From CBDCFL01 sp965216135 (GTDB lineage: Bacteria > Pseudomonadota > Alphaproteobacteria > Rhodobacterales > Rhodobacteraceae), in assembly GCA_965216135.1 (NCBI GenBank), contig CBDCFL010000015.1, forward strand, positions 1 through 64,000: DNA of 64,000 nucleotides, read 5' to 3'. The notes beneath the pieces are model-generated. The model was not told where the DNA came from. It searched no databases and saw only the letters and a program-made list of their open reading frames with translations. A program made the translations under genes and the position numbers. Each line of letters begins with the position of its first letter. The stretch's first letter is position 1. Shown one piece after another: positions 8,055 to 16,976 of the stretch.

Positions 8055-9584
8055 TCAATGGAAGTATCCGGCACCACGGATGTTGGGGTGTGTGATCGCG
8101 GGGCCGTCCGTGGTGGGTTTGCGGCGTTGGCGATCCAATCCATTCTTCAAAATGGAATGCAGGGATTGGTAGGTATAGCTGTTGATGTGAAGTGCACGCT
8201 CGCAGGCCGCATCGAGGCGCTCGGGTCCGAATGTTTTGGCAAGCCGCAAGACGCCCATGCAAGTTCGATATCCTTGCTCTGGATGTCGCCGCTTGCGCAT
8301 GACCATCTCGACAAAGGTCTCGACGTTGGGCCCGACCCGGGCCGCCTGTGTGCGGATGCGTTCTGGTGTCCAGTCGGTACGGAAGCGGTGGTTTGCTGGC
8401 ATGTGATCACGGATGGTGGAATGTTGCCGGTTGCCCGACGTCCGTTGATGCGCCGCAACACGCTGACCTTTATGATAAACTTCGACCGTGCGCGGTGTGA
8501 CCCGGGCCCAAAGCTCTTGGCGCATAAGCTGATGGGGCACTGAGTAATAGTGGTGTCCTATATCGACATGGTAATCGAGACCGGCGCGGCACTTCTTCCA
8601 TTCCGCATAGACGTAGGGTTCATGGGGCAGCGACTTCAGTGCAGGTTTGTCCAGCGTTTCAAACAAGGCCCTGCGGCTGGCACCCAGGTGCCGGGTGACC
8701 TTGTTGTTCAGTTGGTCGCGCAAGGGTCGGATCGCCGCGTTTAGCTCATCGAGACTGAAGAATGTCTGATTGCGCAGGCGTGCTAAAATCCAACGTTCGG
8801 CCAGCAGAACAGCACCTTCGACCTTTGCTTTATCCTTGGGTTTGCGGGGCCGTGCGGGCACAATTGCAGTATCGTAATGCGCCGCCATATCCCCGTAAGT
8901 GCGGTTGATCGCCGGGTCATAAAAACAGGCTTTGATGACGGCGGCTTTGAGATTATCCGGCACAACTTGCGCAGGTACGCCACCCAAGAACGCAAATGCT
9001 CGAACGTGACTGGATATCCAATCGGGAAGGCTCTGTGTCCAAGTGGCTTCAACATAGGTGTAGTTCGATGCGCCAAGTGCCGCGACAAAGATTTGGGCCG
9101 TGCGTATCTCGCCCGTCTTAGGGCAGGCAACATCTATGGTGTGGCCCGCATAATCAACAAACAGGCGTTCACCAGCAGGGTGTCGCTGCCGCATCACTGG
9201 CGAGAGTTTGCCCTCCCAACGAGTATAGAGCTCGCAATACCGGCTATAGCCATAGCCGTCTGTGTGAACCTCTCGATACTCCTGCCACAACAGCGAAAGC
9301 GTCACCCCTTTGCGCCGTAGCTCGGCGTGCACATAGGTCCAATCCGGCTGAGGGATCGGTTGAGAACTGTCCGCAGAACGCCGTGGGAAAAGCACATGTT
9401 CCAAATCGGCATCCGACAGCGCATCGGGCAACGGCCAGCTCAAACCAGCATCACGGGCGCGGCCTAAATACTCACGCAGGGTTGTGCGACCAATCGCCAA
9501 ACTCAGCGCCATCTCGCGCGTCGACAAACCTTCAAAGGACAGGCGCAAAGCCTCTCGTATCTTCCGCATCGATAATCTCTTCAT
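8055..9584 (-). CDS. istA: IS21 transposase IstA
   Basis: 509 residues. The N-terminal HTH is FEGLSTREMALSLAIGRTTL, and the rve-type DDE domain has FVDYAGHTIDVACPKTGEIR, FLGGVPAQVVPDNLKAAVIK and a glutamate in KDKAKVEGAVLLAERWILAR. Together with IstB it catalyses cut-and-paste transposition. Complete and apparently functional. A related but diverged istA fragment lies at 33957-34044. Confidence 0.93.
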   Translation of the reverse strand: MKRLSMRKIREALRLSFEGLSTREMALSLAIGRTTLREYLGRARDAGLSWPLPDALSDADLEHVLFPRRSADSSQPIPQPDWTYVHAELRRKGVTLSLLWQEYREVHTDGYGYSRYCELYTRWEGKLSPVMRQRHPAGERLFVDYAGHTIDVACPKTGEIRTAQIFVAALGASNYTYVEATWTQSLPDWISSHVRAFAFLGGVPAQVVPDNLKAAVIKACFYDPAINRTYGDMAAHYDTAIVPARPRKPKDKAKVEGAVLLAERWILARLRNQTFFSLDELNAAIRPLRDQLNNKVTRHLGASRRALFETLDKPALKSLPHEPYVYAEWKKCRAGLDYHVDIGHHYYSVPHQLMRQELWARVTPRTVEVYHKGQRVAAHQRTSGNRQHSTIRDHMPANHRFRTDWTPERIRTQAARVGPNVETFVEMVMRKRRHPEQGYRTCMGVLRLAKTFGPERLDAACERALHINSYTYQSLHSILKNGLDRQRRKPTTDGPAITHPNIRGAGYFH

Positions 9585-10116
9585 TGGGCTCTCTTCCGTT
9601 CAAAATGAACGGCAAAGTAGCCCGCTACAGATCACCTCGCAGCAGCGCATCAAGGGGTGGGCGGATGCCCCGGAATCCCCGGGCGGATCAGATCGGTACG
9701 GGTGGGCGGATTAAATCGGAATCACCGGGCGGATGTGCCCGGAATGCGCAGTGGCCTTGGCATTCGAAATCATGCGCGTGCAGGTGCCACCACAATGGCT
9801 GCAAATGCCTTTCAAGAGCGACGTGCGAGCCGTCAGCAGCGAAATGGTTGCAGCCATATCCACGGGTTGCCGGCCATCACGGCAAGCAGGGCAATAGAGC
9901 TTGTCTGGACCAAGTGGGCGCTTTGCCGCTTTGTATTTGGCACGCAAATATTCGCGGATGGCCGCGCCCGAAATGAGATAGGGCTTGCGTGAGGACATGA
10001 CGGGCAAGCCATCCTTGATCCAGTTGCGGATCGTCGCAGGTGTTTTGCCCAGCGCGGCCGCGACCTCGTTCACCTCATAGGTCAGCGCGGCCTTCACCGC
10101 CATCGGGTTGGCGTGC

Positions 10117-10425
10117 TTAGTCATCGGCTTCGCCCTCAAAGAGCGCACGGATGTGTTCGACCTTCCAAACGGTCGTGCGCGGGCCAAGTTTTCGAGGTTT
10201 CGGAAAGCGTCCATCTTTGACGCCCTGCCACCATGTTGATTTCGACACTGGGATTGGGCCGTTGGGGGCCAGTATTTGGGAAAGCCGGACAAACCCGGTT
10301 TTGGGAAAGGTAGCAGTCAATTTCGGTCTCCATTGCATTTCAGTGCATGCAATGAGACCAACAGCTTTCTCACCCGCTGTCTGGGAAGAGGTAGGAATAG
10401 GCGGGATTAGTTCGCCTATTCTCAC
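10117..10425 (-). CDS. AlpA-family transcriptional regulator
   Basis: 102 residues. The C-terminal 65 residues are a phage-regulatory AlpA/MerR-type HTH (FVRLSQILAPNGPIPVSKST, WWQGVKDGRFPKPRKLGPRT, then VWKVEHIRAL). AlpA proteins bind DNA and typically control excision or integration genes of islands with P4-type integrases. The GTG at 10425 is chosen because AGGA lies 7-8 bases upstream and the preceding gene ends at 10436; an internal ATG at 10338 would give a 73-residue protein of more usual AlpA length. The stop overlaps the start of the HTH gene by ATGA, indicating translational coupling. Confidence 0.8.
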   Translation of the reverse strand: MRIGELIPPIPTSSQTAGEKAVGLIACTEMQWRPKLTATFPKTGFVRLSQILAPNGPIPVSKSTWWQGVKDGRFPKPRKLGPRTTVWKVEHIRALFEGEADD

Positions 10426-10435
10426 GCTCAGTTCC

Positions 10436-11293
10436 TCAAACGTCTTTTTCGTCCCTCTTTTTCTGCTCCTTCTCGAATCGTTTTCTGGAAGCTTGGGATT
10501 CGTTTAGTGTCTTGATTAGTGTTTTCCGATCAAGATTGAGGCCAAGCTCATCCAAGCCGGACACGATGTCACTTTTCATTTCAGGCGTAACTTTACCTTC
10601 TCGATAGCCAAATTGAGATGACAGGAGGCCAAGGATGACCTTTAGCGCGCTATCATATTGGCGTTTATCAACACTGTTGAGCATCTTGGGGCGGTGTGGC
10701 TCTTTGTCGGCTTTAACGGCTTGGATCAATTCAGCTGGAATCTCTAGCAACTTGTTTTCGGCCCAGCCAACAAATGCAGCTGGAGACACCCGATCGTGAT
10801 CGAACTTTGTGCTGAAGGGTGCGCGCGGGATCAAAGACACTCGGCCTCTGAAAAAATCTAGTGCTTGGTATGGAAAAGGCTTTCGATCGCGGTACTGGGG
10901 CATTTTCTCTGGTTGGAACCCCAGGCTGAGGCAGGCAGCCTCCTCCAATGTCCAGAAATCCATCTTTGCCCAATACTCATAGTCGGGCTTGTAGACACAC
11001 ACCCCAAACCCACCCGCGTACCATGGCGGAGGTTCAAACAACGAATACTCTAGTGCAAAGCTATCGAGCCGACCTAGGGTTTCACAAAGCTCCCACAAGT
11101 CTTCATCGGTCATTGCTTGTAGCGCCTTTTCAGCTCGCTGTTCGCTTGCCTGTCGACAGGCATGGTTCTTTTCAAAGAATTCGGGATCGTAAGGGCCAAT
11201 TCCTTGCTTATGATCAAAAAGAAACTCGGATCGTGGAATATCCAGCAAAGACAATAGGCTCTCGATCGATTTCTCTTTCTTGAAAATCTCCAT
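10436..11293 (-). CDS. Island protein of unknown function
   Basis: 285 residues from ATG 11293, which has GAGGG about 8 bases upstream. Not recognised. The N-terminal part is acidic (SIESLLSLLDIPRSEFLFDH). The middle has YWAKMDFWTLEEAACLSLGF, a segment I associate with hypothetical proteins of integrative islands, and the C-terminus is a charged helix ending KRFEKEQKKRDEKDV. No signal peptide, membrane segment or catalytic motif is seen. It is first in a tightly packed run with the AlpA-like gene (11 bases apart), the HTH gene and the XerC-like integrase, which suggests a role linked to the island. It is one of the few unbroken genes here. Confidence 0.75.
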   Translation of the reverse strand: MEIFKKEKSIESLLSLLDIPRSEFLFDHKQGIGPYDPEFFEKNHACRQASEQRAEKALQAMTDEDLWELCETLGRLDSFALEYSLFEPPPWYAGGFGVCVYKPDYEYWAKMDFWTLEEAACLSLGFQPEKMPQYRDRKPFPYQALDFFRGRVSLIPRAPFSTKFDHDRVSPAAFVGWAENKLLEIPAELIQAVKADKEPHRPKMLNSVDKRQYDSALKVILGLLSSQFGYREGKVTPEMKSDIVSGLDELGLNLDRKTLIKTLNESQASRKRFEKEQKKRDEKDV

Positions 11294-12066
11294 TATCGAA
11301 CCCTCGAACGAAACAAGCACAAGTCAGCCAGTCATTTCCGCTGAGCTGTCATGATGTCCCAACATCCTCCAAATATCCAGCCCACCAATCAGCTAGCCGC
11401 AACCGCTCTTCCCAGTGCTCACCCCTTGCATAGGCCCGACGCACCTCATTCTTCTCAACATGCGCTAAGGCCCGTTCAATCGCGTCAGGGTTCCAAAACC
11501 CGCTCTCGTTGGCCAAGGTCGAAAACGACGCGCGAAAACCGTGAGCGGTCATCTCCTCGCCTGAATACCCCATACGACGCAAGGCGGCGTTGAGGGTGTT
11601 TTCCGACATAGGGCGATGCCATGATCGAAGGGAAGGAAAGAGGTATGCTCCCTCGCCTGTAAGTTCCCTCAGGTCTTCGAGCAAAGCCAATGCCTGGCCT
11701 GGTAACGGCACCAAATGATCACGGCGCATTTTCATTTTCGCGGCTCGGATCGACCAAACGGCCTCCTTGAAATCAAACTCTTCCCACTTGGCATTGCGTA
11801 TCTCGCCGGGGCGCTGCGCTAGGATCGCCAAAAGCTGCAATCCAATGCGGGTCGTTGCCTGCCCGTCAAAGACATCTATCTCACGCATGAGTTGACCCAA
11901 TGCATTTGGGTCTGTGATTGCAGCGCGATGCACTCGGATTGGTCGGATCAACGCGTCTCTAAGTGCATATGTTGGATCAGTCTCTGCGATGCCGCTGGCA
12001 ACTGCATACCGAAACACAGAGCCAATACGCGCACGCAGACGATGCGCGGTCTCATAGTTGCCCTTA

Positions 12067-13231
12067 TACCAACGGTCATTGATCAGAACCCATGCGCCCA
12101 TTTGCGCATGCCGAGGGACATGATCTTCCATGGTTGGTCGATGAGGTTGTTCCAGGCTTGGCAGCACAGCGCGACGATGTCTTCGTAGGATTTGAAGATC
12201 CGGTTCGACAACCAGTTGTCGCGCATGAATTGCCAGACATTCTCCACCGGGTTCAACTCGGGCGATCGTGGCGGCAGCGCCAGGACGGTGATGTTGTCGG
12301 GGATCGCCAGCTTGGGCGTCAAGTGCCAACCGGCCTGATCGACGATCAGCACCGCATGGGCACCGGGATCGACGGCGGCACTGATCTCGATGAGGTGCGC
12401 CGCCATGGCGTCGGTGTCGCACCAGGGCATGACCAGCCCGGCGCCTTTCCCCTTCGCGGGACAGATCGCGCCGAAGATATAGGCCCATTCGGTGCGCTGG
12501 TCGCGGGGCGCCCGCGGGCGCGTGCCACGTCTGGCCCATCGGCGTGTGAGCTTATTCTTCTGGCCGATGCGGGCTTCATCTTGCCACCACAGCTCTATCT
12601 CGACGCCTTTCGGGAGCCTCGCCCGGATCTTCGCCAGTTCGGCGGGGAAGTTTTTTTTAAAAGCCTCGACGGCCAGCTCGTTTTGCGCGTAGTGGCGCGG
12701 CCGCGCCGAGATCTTGGCGAAGCCGAGCGCCTTCAACTCGCGCCCGACCGTGGTCTCGTCGAGCGAGATGGCGAACGTCTCCAAGAGCCACCGCGCCAGG
12801 TCCTTGCGCCGCCAGCGCACGACGCCGTCCACCGCCGGGACCGGGCCGGCCTCAACAACCTCCGCCAGTGCGCGGCGGTGATCGGCGTTGAGCTTCGAGG
12901 GTGCGCCCGGTGACTTCCCATCGACCAGCCCGTCCGGTCCGCGGGCGTTGAAGCGCAGCACCCAGTCGCGAATGATCTGCAGACCGACGCCGCCGATCCG
13001 CGACGCATCCGTCCTGCTGCCACCATCGTAGACCTCGGCCAACGCCAGCAGACGACGGCTCTGGGTCGCGTCCCTGGTCCTCTTCGCGAGGCGCCGCAGT
13101 GAGACGCTGTCAAAATCGTTCCGTAAGTCGATAGGCGCTGCCATGGCGAACCTCATTGGTTCACCACATTGAGTCAGAGATCGGACCGCTTGGGAATCCC
13201 CAACGTGAGTCAGGCATTCCGCTCGGTGGTA
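12067..13231 (-). mobile_element. IS630-family element, copy 2 (complete)
   Basis: The left terminus is TACCAACGG at 12067, preceded by TA; the right terminus is less conserved (CGGTGGTA ending 13231). About 1165 bp, close to copy 3 (1160 bp). Taking it out leaves the integrase codons GCT AAT AAG GGC in frame, which fixes the boundaries. Confidence 0.85.
12083..13156 (-). CDS. IS630-family transposase
   Basis: 357 residues, complete. Paired-type HTH (RRLLALAEVYDGGSRTDASR, GLQIIRDWVLRFN), then the DDE core: WWQDEARIGQKNKLTRRWAR, VLIVDQAGWHLTPKLAIPDN, and SPELNPVENVWQFMRDNWLS. The coding strand carries A8 at AFKKNF. A second in-frame start (MAAPIDLRNDF) lies four codons inside. Catalytic residues are intact, so it could mobilise this copy and perhaps related ones. 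Confidence 0.93.
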   Translation of the reverse strand: MRFAMAAPIDLRNDFDSVSLRRLAKRTRDATQSRRLLALAEVYDGGSRTDASRIGGVGLQIIRDWVLRFNARGPDGLVDGKSPGAPSKLNADHRRALAEVVEAGPVPAVDGVVRWRRKDLARWLLETFAISLDETTVGRELKALGFAKISARPRHYAQNELAVEAFKKNFPAELAKIRARLPKGVEIELWWQDEARIGQKNKLTRRWARRGTRPRAPRDQRTEWAYIFGAICPAKGKGAGLVMPWCDTDAMAAHLIEISAAVDPGAHAVLIVDQAGWHLTPKLAIPDNITVLALPPRSPELNPVENVWQFMRDNWLSNRIFKSYEDIVALCCQAWNNLIDQPWKIMSLGMRKWAHGF

Positions 13232-13765
13232 TTAGCCTCAACCTTGCGCAGCGTCTTTAAGATCATCGGCGCGGTGATTTCTGCAATGGGTCTGCGCCCA
13301 AAGTCACGGTTTGCGAGTCTCAGATGATATTCAGTCTTGTCCAGTGTGGCTTTTGATTTGCCTTCCTTGCGTTGTTTTTCAAGAAACGCCGCTCCGATTT
13401 TTTCGAAAATTTGGCCTGTCTCTTCCCGCCTTGCGCGCTGCTCTACCTGTTTGGCTTCGCTTGGATCGTTACCCGTTGCGACCATTGTTCGGGCACCCTC
13501 TTTTACCTTGCGTGCTTGTGCAAGGCTCACATCGGGATAGATGCCTATCGAAAGCAGCCGTTCTTTGCCGAACAACCTGTATTTGAATTGCCAAAGTTTG
13601 GAGCCATTGGGCTTCACTAAGACGAACAAGCCTTCAAAGTCCGAAACTTTGTACGCCTTTTCCCGTGGCTTTAGCCCGCATTCCCCAGATGGATGCCCGT
13701 TTCTTCACCCGCAGAAGCGTGATATACTAGATTATACAATGAGTTAACCGGGTTGGAGCGGGAAT

Positions 13766-15141
13766 TTGCGAGCGAACGCGACGGGTGAAGTACAAACAAG
13801 CCCTCTTCGGTTCCAATTCGACTGCTCGGTCAAGGTCGCGTTCCGTGGATCGTCGATCAGTTCGGACGGCGGGCTATTGCTCCACCGCGAGTTGGACGAC
13901 GCCCTCGGGCTGACGGACATGGCGGCGGGGCTGATCACCGATCCGCGCACTGGCCGGAATGGCCGCCACAATCTCGCCGGCCTTCTGCGCCAATCGGTTT
14001 TCCCACGCCTTGCCGGCTATGAGGACGTCAACGACGCCGACCGACTGTGCCGTGATCCGGTGATGCGCCAACTCATCGGTGGACGTGCGGTGAAGCGGGG
14101 TGCGGCGTCGGCCAGCGCCATGGGTCGGTTCGAGACGAAGATGCTGACCCGACCGGAGAACCTCGCCGCCCTCGCTGATCTGCCCGGCCGCTGGATCGAC
14201 GCGGTGCATGACCGGGGAGGCCGCCGAAGAGCATCACGCTGGATATGGACAGCTCCGAGAGCCCTGTGCATGGCGATCAGGAAGGTGCAATGTGGAACGG
14301 GCATTTCCAATCCAAGTGCCTGCACCCACTGTTCGTGTTCAACCAGTTCGGCGATCTGGAGCGATGTGCGCTGCGTCCCGGCAATGTCCACAGCGCCGAT
14401 GGCCGGGAGGATGTGCTGCGCCCGGTGCTGGCAAGATATTCGAGCGACACGCGACCCTCGATCACCCGGCGCTATTTCCGAGGTGACGCCGCCTTTGCCA
14501 TCCCTACGCTGTTCGATCTCCTGGAGGCCGAGGGCTGGGGTTACGCCATCCGGATCAAGGGCAACAGCAAGCTCTATGAGCGGATTTCCCGGCTGCTGCG
14601 GCGCAGGCCGGGTCGGCCGTCGCACACGGTGATCCGCACCTGCACCAGCTTCCAGTATCAGGCGGGGAGCTGGGTGAAGCCGCGCCGGGTGGTGTCCAGG
14701 GTCGAGTTCCATCCGGGCGGGTTGTTCCCGCGCGTGGGCTTCATCGTCACCAATCGCAGCCTGCCCAATGAGCGGGTGCCGGCGTTCTACAACGGCCGGG
14801 GCACAGCCGGGCAGCACATCAAGGAAGGCAAGTACGCGCTGAAGTGGACGCGGCTTTCCTGCATGCGCTTTGCCGCCAACGCCGTCCGGCTACAGCTTCA
14901 TGCCCTCGCCTACAATCCGGCGAACTTCCTGCGCACGCCAGCGACGCCCAGCGAGATCGAGACATGGTCACTGACCTCTTTGCGCGAACGGCTGATCAAG
15001 ACCGGTACGCGGCTGGGGCGCCATGGCCGCTACGCCATCTTCCAGATGGCCGAGGCGGCACTGCCGCGGCAAGTGTTCGCCGGGATTCCTGGCCTGATCA
15101 ACGGGCTGCGCGATCCGCCTGCCGCAACAGGGTGCACATGA
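13766..15141 (+). pseudogene. IS1380 transposase, frameshifted
   Basis: Two frames together give a full IS1380 transposase of about 455 residues. The first (TTG 13766) encodes FRGSSISSDGGLLLHRELDD to GRWIDAVHD; the frame then shifts near 14215-14222, and the second carries KSITLDMDSSESPVHGDQEG, HPLFVFNQFGDLERCALRPG, YFRGDAAFAIPTLFDLLEAE and HIKEGKYALKWTRLSCMRFA. The uninterrupted homologue at 32265-33614 shows the expected continuity (ERKPPKWITLDMDS). Inactivated by a single-base change or a sequencing error. Confidence 0.88.
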
Positions 15142-15218
15142 CCAGAAACCCGCCCAGATCGGCTAAATCCAACGCTGGTGACAGGAAAGGTGTGTCCGAA
15201 AACGCGTCGAGAGACGCC

Positions 15219-16687
15219 TTAACAGCCCGTTGATTAAGTGGCTTTTTCCGGCTCTCACTCCCAGATGAGGAATGCGGCGGCGAAAACCGTCTGGCCGCTT
15301 TGCGAGACCCCCAGTGCGACCAGCATGGCCCCGGTGGGCGTGAGCAGCACGAAAATACCGCCATATCCGCCCGCCACGGCCTCGCGCGGGGTGCCGGCAC
15401 CGATGAGTTGGCGCATCAGCAACGAGAGGTTGTGGCCGGCGACGTGAAGCAGGTATCGCTTGTGCACGTTCTCGCGGCCCCGAAGCCAGGTCCGGCGCAT
15501 GCCGCCGCGATCGAGGTTGTGGGCGAAGGAGCGCTCGACGATCTCGGCGCGCAGCTTGAAGGCTTCTTTGGCCACCCCCGATAACAGCCGGGTCCGGTTG
15601 TTGGTGACCGCCCGCCGCGCCGCCTCGTCGCCGCGCCAGCGCGCGAAGCCCTTCGCCTTGGGCTCGGCGATCCGCGTCTTCCACGGGCCGTTGTCCAAGG
15701 CCTTCAAGACCGCCCGTGAGTGATAGCCTTTGTCGGTCACACATTCGGCCGGGTCCTCAGCCGTCGGCGCCGCGTCAACGCTGGCAAGGTTCTCCTGGGC
15801 CGCCGCCAGCGTCTTGGGAAGCGTCGTCGTGTCGCCCTCGTCGGCGGGGTGCAGCTCGGCCGCCACCACCGCGCCGGTGTCCAGATCCACCGCGTGCTCA
15901 GGCTTGTAGGCCAGATGGGTCGTGCCGTCCTTCATCTTGGCGATCTTGGCCTCGGGGTCGCTCCTGGAAACCCAGTCCTGGTTCGAGAGCTTCTTGCCCT
16001 TGCGCTTGCGGTCCAGACGCGCCCGGTCCTCGGCCGTGGGCGTCTCGATACCGCTCTCCTGGGCCAAGCGCTCCAGCATCCCCCGGTAACCCTCGCCCGT
16101 GTCCCTTCGCACGATGTTGCGCAGCGCCGCGTTGGCCTCCATGGTCGAGGCATCCACCCCGATACGATCGCCCTTGACCAGACCTGCTTCGGCAATCAGC
16201 GCCAGAACCCAGTCGAAGATCGCCGTGTGAACTTCATGAGGCAGGCGCGTGCGGGTCCGTGACAGCCAGGAATGGTCCGGCACCCGCTCCCGGTTCTCAA
16301 GCCGCAGGAACTCCCGAAGCGACAGGGAATCCGAGCAACGCCACTCCAGACCGCGCTCTGAGTCGATGCCCTCGAAGTAGCCCACCAGGTGCATGCGGAA
16401 ATAGCGCCCGGGCGGCACCGAGGGCGCGCCCATCCTGGCCGCGTAATAGGGCCGGCAGCTCGCCTCGGCAAAGGCGTCGAAGCCGCCCTCGATCAGCACC
16501 GACTGCAGGCGGTCGTAAAACACATGACCCGGCGAGCGCGGCATCTCCGCCCAGCCCACCATCAAGTCCCCCTGACGATCCTTCTGCTGTCCCATCGCCA
16601 TCGGCGAATCCTCCGGTCAAATCAGAACATCAAAGAATCAGACCAGGCCGCTTGCGTCCAGTGCCGACTTCGTCAACGGGCTGTTAA
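15219..16687 (-). mobile_element. IS1182-like element nested in IS1380
   Basis: Inverted ends TTAACAGCCCGTTGA at 15219-15233 and complement at 16673-16687; the terminal TTAA (15219-15222 and 16684-16687) is probably the duplicated target. One open transposase. Confidence 0.85.
15255..16601 (-). CDS. IS1182-like (DUF772/DDE) transposase
   Basis: 448 residues. DUF772 region (RMGAPSVPPGRYFRMHLVGY, LREFLRLENRERVPDHSWLS), first catalytic Asp in GDRIGVDASTMEANAALRNI, a second in ECVTDKGYHSRAVLKALDNG, and the terminal domain RAEIVERSFAHNLDRGGMRR with the catalytic Glu. Complete with start ATG at 16601. It differs from the IS1182-like element at the window start, so the genome holds at least two such lineages. 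Confidence 0.88.
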   Translation of the reverse strand: MAMGQQKDRQGDLMVGWAEMPRSPGHVFYDRLQSVLIEGGFDAFAEASCRPYYAARMGAPSVPPGRYFRMHLVGYFEGIDSERGLEWRCSDSLSLREFLRLENRERVPDHSWLSRTRTRLPHEVHTAIFDWVLALIAEAGLVKGDRIGVDASTMEANAALRNIVRRDTGEGYRGMLERLAQESGIETPTAEDRARLDRKRKGKKLSNQDWVSRSDPEAKIAKMKDGTTHLAYKPEHAVDLDTGAVVAAELHPADEGDTTTLPKTLAAAQENLASVDAAPTAEDPAECVTDKGYHSRAVLKALDNGPWKTRIAEPKAKGFARWRGDEAARRAVTNNRTRLLSGVAKEAFKLRAEIVERSFAHNLDRGGMRRTWLRGRENVHKRYLLHVAGHNLSLLMRQLIGAGTPREAVAGGYGGIFVLLTPTGAMLVALGVSQSGQTVFAAAFLIWE

Positions 16688-16863
16688 GCGGTCGGATCGG
16701 CCTGTTTGGTCGTGCTATCCGGCCGGCACGCAGCACCACACGCGGATCGGAGGCAGAAATCGCTTGGAAAGTCGCCTTCGGTTGCTTTAGCCTCACGGGA
16801 GGCAAGCCAAATGGAGAATGCCGGTTTAGAGAACGAACCTTAGTGTCAGTCAGTGGCATCGCT

Positions 16864-16928
16864 GGGGGTATCACTTTTTCGACTCTAACTCGATACCCCC
16901 ACAAACACCCCCAATTTGGGGGTATCAC
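16864..16928. promoter_or_regulatory. GGGGGTATC repeats between integrase and tRNA
   Basis: GGGGGTATCAC occurs at 16864-16874 and 16918-16928, with the inverted core GATACCCCC at 16892-16900. A perfect 17-base palindrome ACCCCCAATTTGGGGGT spans 16907-16923. The cluster lies directly upstream of the integrase start (16859). It fits arm-type integrase sites or an AlpA or integrase operator. No experimental link is known to me. Confidence 0.55.
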
Positions 16929-16976
16929 ATCAGACGCCAACAAACAGCATCGGACAAAGAGCTATCGCAAAATCCA

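Larger units (their letters stand above)
7176..9750 (-). mobile_element. IS21-family element, copy 1 (complete)
   Basis: 2575 bp with target duplication GTGGCC (7170-7175, 9751-9756). Terminal inverted repeats are TGCATATTCCGGGATATCC and, inverted at the right, TGCGCATTCCGGGCACATCC. Further subterminal copies of ATCCGCCCA occur inside both ends (7189, 7211, 7231; 9657 onward), the multiple transposase sites typical of IS21. istA and istB are both open. Confidence 0.9.
7118..10124 (-). pseudogene. Helix-turn-helix DNA-binding protein, split by IS21
   Basis: Start ATG at 10124, overlapping the stop of the AlpA-like gene (ATGA). It begins MTKHANPMAVKAALTYEVNE, has an HTH (VAAALGKTPATIRNWIKDGL) and a putative zinc ribbon (CPAC about residue 75, CSHCGGTC about residue 110). 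An IS21 at 7176-9750 with target duplication GTGGCC interrupts codon 125. Removing the IS and one duplicate gives an exact 142-codon frame ending DFAGTFDFHKEAGSDA at 7118. It lies between the AlpA-like gene and the XerC-like integrase, so it is probably a regulator or accessory factor of the recombinase. Confidence 0.8.
13675..16824 (+). mobile_element. IS1380-family element, copy 1, with nested IS1182-like element
   Basis: Target duplication TTTAG (13670-13674, 16825-16829). Terminal inverted repeats are CCCGCATTCCCCAGATGG (13675) and, inverted, CCGGCATTCTCCATTTGG (16824). The transposase is frameshifted. A 1.46-kb IS1182-like element sits at TTAA in the 3' part. Confidence 0.85.
11349..16859 (-). 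pseudogene. P4-type tyrosine recombinase (island integrase), split by two ISs
   Basis: Start ATG at 16859 (MPLTDTKVRSL), continued at 13669-13232 (KPREKAYKVSDFEGLFVLVK, the DUF4102 arm-binding domain, then core-binding) and 12066-11349 (catalytic domain: AQRPGEIRNAKWEEFD with the first Arg, HGFRASFSTLAN with His-x-x-Arg, ALAHVEKNEVRRAYAR with the nucleophile Tyr). Removing IS1380 (13675-16824, duplicate TTTAG) and IS630 (12067-13231) joins VRSL-KPREK and VEAN-KGNYE in frame and gives exactly 397 codons, a normal length. It lies 170 bp from tRNA-Thr and reads away from it, the usual layout of an island integrase at its tRNA target. Confidence 0.9.

Noticed and set aside
741..16824. A composite transposon or defence island formed by the ISs
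   Set aside because: The ISs belong to different families with separate target duplications and nest inside island genes. No cargo is bracketed by a matching pair, and no defence gene was recognised.
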